DNA from: Solobacterium sp.
GTDB taxonomy: Bacteria; Bacillota_I; Bacilli_A; Erysipelotrichales; Erysipelotrichaceae
Length of the DNA: 59,830 nucleotides
Assembly: GCA_024680365.1 (NCBI GenBank)
Contig: JAILCN010000052.1
Span: forward strand, 1 to 59,830
Reading direction: 5' to 3'
A program made the position numbers and the translations under genes. The first letter of the stretch is position 1. Each line of letters starts with the position of its first letter. This document shows positions 23,630 to 30,596 of this stretch, piece by piece. A model generated the notes under the pieces. It had not been told where the DNA came from. It made no database searches and was given only the letters and a program-made list of their open reading frames with translations.

Positions 23630-25297
23630 TCAGAATAATCCGTATGTATCGCCGTTTTCATCAACGCCCATGTTGACAGCTGCCGGTTCTTTCGGCAGAC
23701 CAGGCATTGTCAGGATACTTCCGGTATAGGCGACTACGAAGCCGGCGCCTGCGGAGATGCTCAGATCCTGAACGTGGATCATGAATCCCTGCGGTCTTCC
23801 CTTCAGCTTGTCATTATCAGTGAGGGAGAGCGGTGTCTTTGCCATGCAGACAGGGAGCTTGTCCCAGCCGTTCTTTACAAAGTCAGCAATCTTCTCTTTT
23901 GCAAGGTCGGTATACTCAACACCGTCCGCGCCGTAGATCGTTCTGGAGATCTTTTCGATCTTTGCTTCGATCGTTTCTTCAACGTCATAGATCGGCTTGA
24001 AGTTGTTTTCTGTCTCAACTGTTGCGGCTACTTTCTCAGCAAGTTCGATCATGCCGGCACCGCCGTTTGCCCAGCCGTCTGCTTCAGAGACAGGGTGTCC
24101 GTTCTCATGGCACCAGTTCAGGAGAGCTTCAACTTCTCCCTTTGTGTCCTTGGAGAACTTGTTGATGGCAACAATGTACGGAACGCCGAATGCCTTGATG
24201 GATTCGATGTGCTTGGCAAGGTTGCCTGTGCCTTCCAGCAGAGCCGGAATGTTTTCTTCATCCAGATTTGCCTGTTCAACGCCGCCGTGCATCTTCAGAG
24301 CACGTACTGTTGCGACGATGACGACCGCATTGGGCTTCAGGTTCGCACTGCGGCATTTGATGTCGAGGAACTTTTCAGCACCGAGGTCGGCACCGAAGCC
24401 TGCTTCTGTGACAACATAGTCAGCCAGCTTCATTGCCAGTCTTGTCGCGATCACGGAGTTGCAGCCGTGAGCAATGTTCGCGAAAGGTCCGCCGTGAACG
24501 AAGACAGGTGTATGTTCAAGTGTCTGAACAAGGTTCGGCTTGAGAGCTTCCTTCATGCATACTGTAGCTGCACCGGCTGCGCGGATGTCCGCAACTGTAA
24601 CAGGCTTGTCATCATAGGTGTATGCGACGATGCATCTGCTGATGCGCTCTTCGAAGTCTTTCAGGTCTTTGGAAAGGCAGAGGATCGCCATGACTTCTGT
24701 CGCGACAGTGATGACAAAATGGTCTTTTCTTTCAACACCGTTGGATTTCTTTTCCTGTGCGATCGTGATCGTACGAAGGGTACGGTCGTTCATATCCATG
24801 CATCTCTTCCAGACGACTTTGTCCGGATTGATGTTCAGAGGATTGCCCTGGTAGATGGAGTTGTCCAGAACAGCTGCGATCAGGTTGTTCGCAGTTGTGA
24901 TGGCGTGCATATCACCTGTGAAATGGAGGTTGATTTCTTCCATCGGTACGACCTGTGCGTATCCGCCGCCGGTTGCGCCGCCCTTGAGTCCGAAGACAGG
25001 TCCGAGGGAAGGTTCTCTGAGGCATGCCATGACATTTCTGCCTGTTTTTGCAAGACCGTCAGCGAGACCGATCGTTGTTGTGGACTTTCCTTCGCCTGCT
25101 TTTGTCGGGTTGATCGCTGTAACAAGGATCAGTTTTGCGTCTTTTCTGTCTTTGACAGTTTCATACATTTCCGGACTGATCTTTGCTTTTGTTTTTCCGT
25201 ACATTTCAAGGTATTTCTCATCGATACCTGCTTTTTCAGCAATCTTTCTGATGTCTTCAAGTGTAGCTGCCTGGGCAATTCTCAAATCGTTATTCAT
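23630..25297 (-). CDS. fhs: Formate-tetrahydrofolate ligase
   Basis: Product of 555 residues, normal for the family. It makes 10-formyltetrahydrofolate from formate, THF and ATP, supplying one-carbon units for purines and initiator formyl-Met. The P-loop TAINPTKAGEGKSTTTIGLADGL (about 59-80), REPSLGPVFGLKGGATGGGYAQV and the C-terminal PGLPKEPAA are visible. It is 17 bp after recR and co-directional, an uncommon companion for recR. Confidence 0.97.
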   Translation of the reverse strand: MNNDLRIAQAATLEDIRKIAEKAGIDEKYLEMYGKTKAKISPEMYETVKDRKDAKLILVTAINPTKAGEGKSTTTIGLADGLAKTGRNVMACLREPSLGPVFGLKGGATGGGYAQVVPMEEINLHFTGDMHAITTANNLIAAVLDNSIYQGNPLNINPDKVVWKRCMDMNDRTLRTITIAQEKKSNGVERKDHFVITVATEVMAILCLSKDLKDFEERISRCIVAYTYDDKPVTVADIRAAGAATVCMKEALKPNLVQTLEHTPVFVHGGPFANIAHGCNSVIATRLAMKLADYVVTEAGFGADLGAEKFLDIKCRSANLKPNAVVIVATVRALKMHGGVEQANLDEENIPALLEGTGNLAKHIESIKAFGVPYIVAINKFSKDTKGEVEALLNWCHENGHPVSEADGWANGGAGMIELAEKVAATVETENNFKPIYDVEETIEAKIEKISRTIYGADGVEYTDLAKEKIADFVKNGWDKLPVCMAKTPLSLTDNDKLKGRPQGFMIHVQDLSISAGAGFVVAYTGSILTMPGLPKEPAAVNMGVDENGDTYGLF

Positions 25298-25314
25298 TCC
25301 ATTTTCCTCCTGTT

Positions 25315-25911
25315 TTATCCAATTTGTCTTCTGTCTGATAATGCATGTGCAAGGGTCATCTCGTCAGCGTAGTCAAGCAGACCTCCGGCCGGCAGTCCGT
25401 GGGCGATTCGCGTTACAAGAACGGAAGGACATTTTTCCTTCAGAAGCTTGTTCAGATACATTGCGGTCGTTTCGCCGTCCATGGTCGTGCTGGTTGCCAG
25501 GATCACTTCATCTGCTTCTTTTGCTCTGACAAGAAGCGTATCGAGATTCAGATCCTCCGGCATGACGCCTTTGCTGGTGGAGATGAGTCCGTTCAGTACG
25601 TGATAGACACCGTTGTATTCACCGGTCTTTTCCATCGCGATGACGTCTTTTGCGGACTGCACTACAAATATCAGGCGGTGGTTTCGTTCCTGATTACTGC
25701 AGATCGCGCATTCTTCCTGATCGGAAAGGTTGCCGCAGATCCGGCAGCGCGTCAGCTGTGTTTTCACTGTTTCAATGGAGCGCGCGAATTCTTTCGCCGC
25801 TGCTTCATCCATATCGCTGACCGCAAGCGCGTATCGTTCGGCTGTTTTTTCTCCGACACCCGGAAGTCTGCGGAAATTTTCAATCAGATCCTGTAGGCTT
25901 CTGGGATACAT
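25315..25911 (-). CDS. recR: Recombination protein RecR
   Basis: Product of 198 residues. It acts with RecF and RecO at gaps and stalled forks. Visible are the N-terminal helix-hairpin-helix (FRRLPGVGEKTAERYAL), a zinc motif (CRICGNLSDQEECAIC) and a Toprim domain (LIFVVQSAKDV). It is two bases downstream of ybaB in the conserved dnaX-ybaB-recR order. Confidence 0.97.
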   Translation of the reverse strand: MYPRSLQDLIENFRRLPGVGEKTAERYALAVSDMDEAAAKEFARSIETVKTQLTRCRICGNLSDQEECAICSNQERNHRLIFVVQSAKDVIAMEKTGEYNGVYHVLNGLISTSKGVMPEDLNLDTLLVRAKEADEVILATSTTMDGETTAMYLNKLLKEKCPSVLVTRIAHGLPAGGLLDYADEMTLAHALSDRRQIG

Positions 25912-25913
25912 TC

Positions 25914-26225
25914 TTACATCCCCGGAATTTTCAGACCGGCAGTTGCCGCGCCAAGTCTGGATTCTCTGTCTTCAGAAGCGTGACTGACAGCGTCATTGAA
26001 CGCGATCAGGATCAGATCCTGCAGCATTTCTCTGTCATCATCGTTTTCAACGATTTCCTTCGGAATAACGATCTCCTGTGCTTCGTTACGGCCGTTGATC
26101 TTCACAGTCACACCTTCGTTTCCGCCTGATCTTCCGATATAAACGGTTTCACCAAGCTCCTGTTCCATGACTCCGAGTTCTTCCTGCATCTTTTGTGCCT
26201 GTTCCATCAGTTTCTGCAGATCCAT
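25914..26225 (-). CDS. YbaB/EbfC nucleoid-associated protein
   Basis: Product of 103 residues. It is a small DNA-binding dimer of the YbaB/EbfC family, with N-terminal MDLQKLMEQAQKMQEELG and the C-terminal LGAATAGLKIPGM tail. It is flanked by dnaX and recR as in most bacteria. Confidence 0.95.
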   Translation of the reverse strand: MDLQKLMEQAQKMQEELGVMEQELGETVYIGRSGGNEGVTVKINGRNEAQEIVIPKEIVENDDDREMLQDLILIAFNDAVSHASEDRESRLGAATAGLKIPGM

Positions 26226-26237
26226 ACATTTCCTCCT

Positions 26238-27893
26238 TTATAAGATCTCTACGCTGTCTTTGCCGAACAGCGCGAGTACCTTCTCTTCACTTGTCATTTC
26301 TTTTACTGTTTCTTCCGGATACCGCTCGATCGGTTTCTTTTCCGGAAGGGTGCCGGCTTTCATTCGTGCCGCAAATTCACGGCTGGCAGCTGTGAACGCT
26401 TCTTTTGTGATCGCGAAGACCATCTTGTCGATCTTCAGCTGTTCTCTCATGAAGCGGTACAGTTCCCGGTTGAATGCTTCTTCGTTGATCCGGTTGGCAA
26501 CCGCAGATGATCCGGCGATCAGGATCAGACAGTCCTTACCGGATGCCGCGATCTTCGTATCATTTAATACTGCCGTATATTTTCTGTTTTCAATGCCTGT
26601 TACATAGTCCATACGGCGGATATAGATCTCATCATCTGCTTTATCTGCCTTTGTACATTGCACAAGCAGACGGATGATCTCTTCGACATCATATTCTTTT
26701 GTTTCTCTGACCGGCTCGGGCGCAGGTTCTTCCTTCTTTTCTTCTGTCCTGACAGGTATTTCAGCCTTTTTCACCTGTTTGTCCGGGACTGGTGCAGAAG
26801 CATATGAAACATCCGGTTCACCTTCTGTCATCAGACTGAGGCAGATGATCTCAAAGCAGGCAGCCGCAGATGTCGCTGTTTTCAGCTTTTCTTTGGTTTC
26901 CAGGAGCTTTTCCGCCATGTGCATGCATGTCTTTTCGGTGGATAATGTCAACAGTTCCTGTGCCTGTTCCTGCTTCAGATTCTTCAGAAGTGAGGATTTA
27001 TGCGTTACTGCATAAATGACGCATTCTTTCAGGATCTGGATCAGCCCGTCATTGAAGCGCTGCATATCGATTCCTTTGCTTTCATAGGAACGGATACGTC
27101 CGATCACGCCTTCATAGTCCTTCTGGAAGATTTCTTTCAGAAGATCCGTCTTTTCTTCAACTGTCGACAGACCGTAGATCCTGTCGATATCTTCTACCGT
27201 GATGTGATCGCTGGTATAGGCAGCACACTGATCCATGATGCTCAGGGCATCACGCATGCCGCCGTCAGAAAGGACCGCGATCATTTCCGCCGCTTCTTCA
27301 TCACAGTACATGCCTTCCTTTTCAGCAATATGCAGGAGATGATCTTTGATCTGGTCTGTTCTGACCTTGGAAAAGTCAAATCTCTGACATCTGGAGATGA
27401 TCGTAGGCAGAAGTTTCTGCGGATCTGTCGTCGCGAGAATAAAAATAACATTCTCCGGTGGTTCCTCCAGAGTCTTTAACAATGCTGAGGATGCAGCGCT
27501 GGAAAGCTGATGCACCTCGTCAACAATATAGATTTTATGTTTTCCCTGCATCGGTGCCAGACGGGAACGTTCGATCAGATCTCTGATATCTTCCACGTGA
27601 GTTTCGTTCGCGGCATTGATCTCAATAATATCCGGATGGGTGCCGTTTAAAGCCGCAATGCAGTTCTCACATGTTCCACATGGTGCTTTTTCCGGGTTTT
27701 CACAGTTCACAGCCTTTGCAAGCAGTCTTGCCATTGTCGTTTTTCCGGTGCCGCGCGGTCCGCAGAACAGGTATGCATGTCCGACTTTTCCTTCTCTGAC
27801 AGCATTCTGAATGGATCGGACAATATATTCCTGTCCAACTACTTCATCAAAATCTGCGGATCTGTATTTCTGGTAAAGTGCGATTTTTGCCAT
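26238..27893 (-). CDS. dnaX: DNA polymerase III subunits gamma and tau
   Basis: Product of 551 residues from ATG 27893 (MAKIALYQKYR, the usual N-terminus); a frame ten codons longer has no support. It forms the clamp loader and organises the replisome. GPRGTGKTTMARLLAKAVNC (P-loop), the zinc Cys set CENPEKAPCGTCENC, IYIVDEVHQLSSAASSALLK and the sensor motifs are visible. No ribosome site precedes the ATG, but TATAAT ends six bases before it, so a leaderless transcript is possible. Whether a shorter gamma form is made by frameshifting cannot be told. Confidence 0.95.
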   Translation of the reverse strand: MAKIALYQKYRSADFDEVVGQEYIVRSIQNAVREGKVGHAYLFCGPRGTGKTTMARLLAKAVNCENPEKAPCGTCENCIAALNGTHPDIIEINAANETHVEDIRDLIERSRLAPMQGKHKIYIVDEVHQLSSAASSALLKTLEEPPENVIFILATTDPQKLLPTIISRCQRFDFSKVRTDQIKDHLLHIAEKEGMYCDEEAAEMIAVLSDGGMRDALSIMDQCAAYTSDHITVEDIDRIYGLSTVEEKTDLLKEIFQKDYEGVIGRIRSYESKGIDMQRFNDGLIQILKECVIYAVTHKSSLLKNLKQEQAQELLTLSTEKTCMHMAEKLLETKEKLKTATSAAACFEIICLSLMTEGEPDVSYASAPVPDKQVKKAEIPVRTEEKKEEPAPEPVRETKEYDVEEIIRLLVQCTKADKADDEIYIRRMDYVTGIENRKYTAVLNDTKIAASGKDCLILIAGSSAVANRINEEAFNRELYRFMREQLKIDKMVFAITKEAFTAASREFAARMKAGTLPEKKPIERYPEETVKEMTSEEKVLALFGKDSVEIL

Positions 27894-27950
27894 GGAATCA
27901 TTATAGTATTTTCTTGTTGTCAAAACCAGTTATCAGACTGTCAAATATTA

Positions 27951-27972
27951 AAAAACACCCGTTCGTAAACGG
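27951..27972 (-). terminator. Probable terminator after tadA
   Basis: On the minus strand CCGTT-TACG-AACGG (arms 27968-27972 and 27959-27963) is followed by GTGTTTTTT. The stem is short, so some readthrough into dnaX is possible. Confidence 0.55.
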
Positions 27973-27977
27973 ATATT

Positions 27978-28472
27978 TCAGTCGTTTTTCATATTTTGTT
28001 TCAATTCTTTTGATTTTTTGCGCTTTTCTCTGAAAAAATCAGACAAAATTGCTGAACATTCCTGCTGCAGGACCCCAGATATTACTTCTTTGGGATATGT
28101 TCTGATATGCGGGATCTCTTTTACCTGGATCAGTGTATCGATCGTTCCGCCTTTTGGATCCGGCGTTCCATAATACAGTTTTCTGATCCTGGAAAGACCG
28201 ATGACACCTGTGCACATCATGCATGGTTCCAGCGTCACATAAAGATCGCAGTCATTCAGACACCATGTCTGCAGTTTTCTGCTTGCTTTCTGGATCGCCA
28301 GAAATTCCGCATGTGCACATGCCTGCTGCTTCTTTTCGCGGAGATTGTGTGCCTTTGCGATAATTTCTCCGTCTCTGACGATCACGCAGCCGACCGGCAC
28401 TTCATCTGCCTTTCTGGCTTTCTCTGCTTCCGCCAGTGCTATTCTCATGTATTCTTCCGGTGTTTTCTTCAT
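27978..28472 (-). CDS. tadA: tRNA-specific adenosine deaminase TadA
   Basis: Product of 164 residues from ATG 28472. It deaminates A34 to inosine in tRNA-Arg(ACG). The zinc ligands and catalytic Glu are in CAHAEFLAI (about 52-60) and TLEPCMMCTGVI (about 81-92). A longer frame would run into the SRP RNA gene. No ribosome site is visible; the ATG begins right after the SRP RNA terminator T-tract, so expression may depend on readthrough. Confidence 0.93.
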   Translation of the reverse strand: MKKTPEEYMRIALAEAEKARKADEVPVGCVIVRDGEIIAKAHNLREKKQQACAHAEFLAIQKASRKLQTWCLNDCDLYVTLEPCMMCTGVIGLSRIRKLYYGTPDPKGGTIDTLIQVKEIPHIRTYPKEVISGVLQQECSAILSDFFREKRKKSKELKQNMKND

Positions 28473-28478
28473 ATATAT

Positions 28479-28561
28479 AAAAAAGCGGCACACGCAATCA
28501 GAGGCCTTTATGGCTGCTACCTTCCGGTCCTGACCAGGTTCTGTGCATGCTTGCTGTGCCG
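28479..28561 (-). ncRNA. ffs: Small SRP RNA (4.5S type)
   Basis: On the minus strand the RNA begins with GCGGCACAGCAAGC and closes with the complementary TGTGCCGC followed by T6. The apical part has the universal helix 8 motif GGTCAGGACCGGAAGG followed by TAGCAGCC. It is about 83 nt, so it lacks the Alu domain of Bacillus scRNA. It lies between serS and tadA/dnaX, the usual Firmicute place. Confidence 0.93.
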
Positions 28562-28566
28562 CAATT

Positions 28567-28595
28567 ATTATATATGATATGTCTCAAAATGACAA
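28567..28595 (-). promoter_or_regulatory. SRP RNA promoter
   Basis: TTGTCA (28590-28595), a 17-bp spacer and a perfect TATAAT (28567-28572) place the start at about 28561, matching the predicted 5' end of the RNA. Confidence 0.85.
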
Positions 28596-28609
28596 CTATA
28601 CTGTTTAAT

Positions 28610-28625
28610 TGTTTCACGTGAAACA
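28610..28625. promoter_or_regulatory. parS: parS site
   Basis: TGTTTCACGTGAAACA is the perfect 16-bp ParB site of Firmicutes. It lies between the serS terminator and the SRP RNA promoter. Confidence 0.95.
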
Positions 28626-28655
28626 AATAAGCCGCAGAATATAGCTTCTGCAGCT
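28622..28655 (-). terminator. serS terminator, T-tract merging with parS
   Basis: A stem AGCTGCAGAA/TTCTGCGGCT (arms 28646-28655 and 28630-28639) is followed on the minus strand by TATTTGTTT. The last T residues already belong to the parS palindrome. Confidence 0.7.
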
Positions 28656-28661
28656 CATATT

Positions 28662-29963
28662 TTAGAAGTTTTTCTTCTTTTCCGGTGCTTTGATGACTTC
28701 CTGACCTCCCATGTAAGGTCTCAGAGGTTCAGGAATTCTGATGGAACCATCTTCCTGGAGGTTATTTTCCAGGAATGCAATCAGCATTCTCGGCGGAGCA
28801 ACAACTGTATTGTTCAGTGTATGCGCGAAATAATTGCCTTTTTCGCCTTTAATGCGGATTCCAAGTCTTCTTGCCTGTGCGTCACCCAGATTTGAGCAGC
28901 TTCCGACTTCGAAGTATTTCTTCTGACGCGGAGACCATGCCTCAACGTCGCAGCTCTTGACTTTCAGGTCAGCGAGATCGCCCGAGCAGCATTCCAGTGT
29001 TCTGACAGGAATATCCAAGGAACGGAAGAAATCTACACTGTTCTTCCACAGCTGATCATACCAGTACGGAGAATCTTCCGGCTCACATACAACGATCATT
29101 TCCTGTTTTTCAAACTGATGAACTCTGTACAGACCGCGTTCTTCAATGCCATGGGCACCAACTTCTTTGCGGAAGCAGGGGCTGTAGCTTGTATTTGTAT
29201 ACGGAAGGTCTTCTTTTCTCAGGATCTGATTCATGAATCTGCCGATCATGGAATGTTCAGATGTTCCGATCAGATACAGGTCTTCACCTTCGATCTTGTA
29301 CATCATATTCTGCATTTCTGTAAAGCTCATGACACCGTTGACAACACTTCCGTGGATCATAAACGGCGGAATGAAGTATTCAAAGCCTCTGTTGATCATG
29401 AAATCTCTTGCGTAAGAGAGAATTGAGGAGTGAAGTCTTGCAATATTGCCTTTCAGATAGTAGAAGCCGTTGCCGGATGTACGTCCTGCGCTGTCAAGAT
29501 CGATACCATCAAGTTTTTCAATAATATCTGTATGATACGGGATCTCGTACTCAGGAACAAACGGTTCACCGAACTTCTCAATTTCAACATTCTCGGAATC
29601 GTCTTTGCCGATCGGTACAGACGGGTCGATAATATTCGGAATGACCATCATTCTCTTTTTGATCTCTTCACTGAATTCAGATTCTTTTACTTCGAGATCC
29701 TGGAGTTCCTGGTCAAACTCTTTAACCTTCTTCTTTGTTTCTTCTGCTTCGTCTTTCTTTCCCTCACGCATCAGGATACCGATCTGCTTGGAAATACGGT
29801 TTCTTTCCGCACGAAGATCATCGCCGCGCTGCTTGGCTGCACGATTTGCCTTATCGAGCTCAATTACCTCATCGACAAGGACCAGTTTTTCATCCTGGAA
29901 TTTCTTTTTGATGTTTTCTTTTACAAGCTCTGGATTTTCACGGACTAATTTAATGTCTATCAT
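28662..29963 (-). CDS. serS: Seryl-tRNA synthetase
   Basis: Product of 433 residues. It charges tRNA-Ser (and tRNA-Sec where present). The N-terminal coiled-coil arm is at about 25-105; class II motifs follow, including TNTSYSPCFRKEVGAHGIEERGLYRVHQF (motif 2) and the C-terminal motif 3. AGGAGG precedes ATG 29963. It is controlled by a T-box leader carrying a Ser codon as specifier, and is flanked on both sides by parS sites. Confidence 0.97.
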   Translation of the reverse strand: MIDIKLVRENPELVKENIKKKFQDEKLVLVDEVIELDKANRAAKQRGDDLRAERNRISKQIGILMREGKKDEAEETKKKVKEFDQELQDLEVKESEFSEEIKKRMMVIPNIIDPSVPIGKDDSENVEIEKFGEPFVPEYEIPYHTDIIEKLDGIDLDSAGRTSGNGFYYLKGNIARLHSSILSYARDFMINRGFEYFIPPFMIHGSVVNGVMSFTEMQNMMYKIEGEDLYLIGTSEHSMIGRFMNQILRKEDLPYTNTSYSPCFRKEVGAHGIEERGLYRVHQFEKQEMIVVCEPEDSPYWYDQLWKNSVDFFRSLDIPVRTLECCSGDLADLKVKSCDVEAWSPRQKKYFEVGSCSNLGDAQARRLGIRIKGEKGNYFAHTLNNTVVAPPRMLIAFLENNLQEDGSIRIPEPLRPYMGGQEVIKAPEKKKNF

Positions 29964-29981
29964 AAGACCTCCTAATAAATA

Positions 29982-30210
29982 AAAAATATCCTCCGTAAAG
30001 GGACGATATTCAGCCGCGGTGCCACCCTTCTTGTTTCCAATTGTTTCACGTGAAACAATTCAGAAGCCTCTCAATTTGCGGATAACGGTCGCACCGGAAA
30101 TGGCTGGTTTCACTCAGGGACGGATTCATAAGCACATGTGATAGTTTCCATCATCCACTATCTTTCTTTAGCTACATGTTTACTTATTACTTTTTCCCTT
30201 CATCGTTTTC
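29982..30210 (-). promoter_or_regulatory. T-box riboswitch of serS (Ser specifier UCC)
   Basis: The minus-strand leader is about 220 nt. Stem I is closed by AGGGA/TCCCT; its specifier loop has an AGTA motif on the 5' side and AATCCG on the 3' side, so the specifier is UCC (plus-strand 30122-30124), a serine codon. The T-box GGGTGGCACCGCGG is at 30017-30030; its UGGC bulge pairs with the GCCA end expected of tRNA-Ser. The terminator follows (AATATC/GATATT with T6, 29982-30011). Uncharged tRNA-Ser should allow readthrough. A perfect parS palindrome lies inside the leader. Confidence 0.92.
30042..30057. promoter_or_regulatory. parS: parS site within the T-box leader
   Basis: TGTTTCACGTGAAACA is perfect, and the flanking bases extend the palindrome to 22 bp. 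It lies between the stem III region and the T-box sequence of the serS leader, so in RNA it would form an 11-bp extra hairpin. Confidence 0.95.
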
Positions 30211-30217
30211 TCCAATT

Positions 30218-30247
30218 ATATTACTTACAAGGAAATCTTTTTGTCAA
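30218..30247 (-). promoter_or_regulatory. serS promoter
   Basis: On the minus strand TTGACA (30242-30247), an 18-bp spacer and TAATAT (30218-30223) place the start near 30210, giving the full T-box leader. The -35 overlaps that of the divergent promoter. Confidence 0.65.
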
Positions 30248-30269
30248 TAATGAAATAATATGATAATAT
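30241..30269 (+). promoter_or_regulatory. Promoter of the 68-residue protein gene
   Basis: TTGTCA (30241-30246), a 17-bp spacer and TAATAT (30264-30269). The -35 shares five bases with the serS -35 on the other strand, so polymerase cannot occupy both at once. A dyad ACAAA-N6-TTTGT (about 30277-30292) lies around the start site. Confidence 0.55.
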
Positions 30270-30306
30270 AGTTGATACAAACTACAATTTGTAATGGGGG
30301 ACTTGA

Positions 30307-30513
30307 ATGCCAAGAAAATCACAGTACAAACACAAATTAAATTACAACAATGAGTACAACCGTACCAACTACCGATCTTTTTCTGTACGCTTCAACAACA
30401 AATCTGAACAGGATGTTATCCAGTGGCTCGAAGGTCAGACTGGAATCAAATCCTACATCACCCAATTGATTGAAGAAGATATGAGAAAAAATCAAAAGGG
30501 TGACAAAGGCTGA
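30307..30513 (+). CDS. Small ribbon-helix-helix-like protein
   Basis: Product of 68 residues with GGGGGAC before the ATG. The order of a basic Tyr/Asn-rich start, a short strand (YRSFSVRFN) and two helices (SEQDVIQWLEG, IKSYITQLIEEDMRK) fits the ribbon-helix-helix fold of small DNA-binding proteins, often found on mobile elements. It has its own promoter and terminator and may regulate itself through the dyad at about 30277-30292. Target unknown. Confidence 0.75.
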   Translation: MPRKSQYKHKLNYNNEYNRTNYRSFSVRFNNKSEQDVIQWLEGQTGIKSYITQLIEEDMRKNQKGDKG

Positions 30514-30557
30514 AACTATGAATCACTCAAAAGAAAGGATCTGTTCCTTTCTTTTTA

Positions 30558-30592
30558 AATACCCGGAAGAATTCAATGTTCTTCCGGGTATT
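30558..30592. terminator. Bidirectional terminator between the 68-residue gene and gyrA
   Basis: A 14-bp stem AATACCCGGAAGAA/TTCTTCCGGGTATT (arms 30558-30571 and 30579-30592) has A/T-rich flanks on both sides. It serves the rightward small gene and the leftward gyrA. Confidence 0.88.
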
Positions 30593-30596
30593 TCAT

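Noticed and set aside
23774-25372. Long open frame (532 codons) on the plus strand
   Set aside because: It is antisense to fhs, Cys/Phe-rich with no family features or ribosome site. It arises from the codon bias of the real gene.
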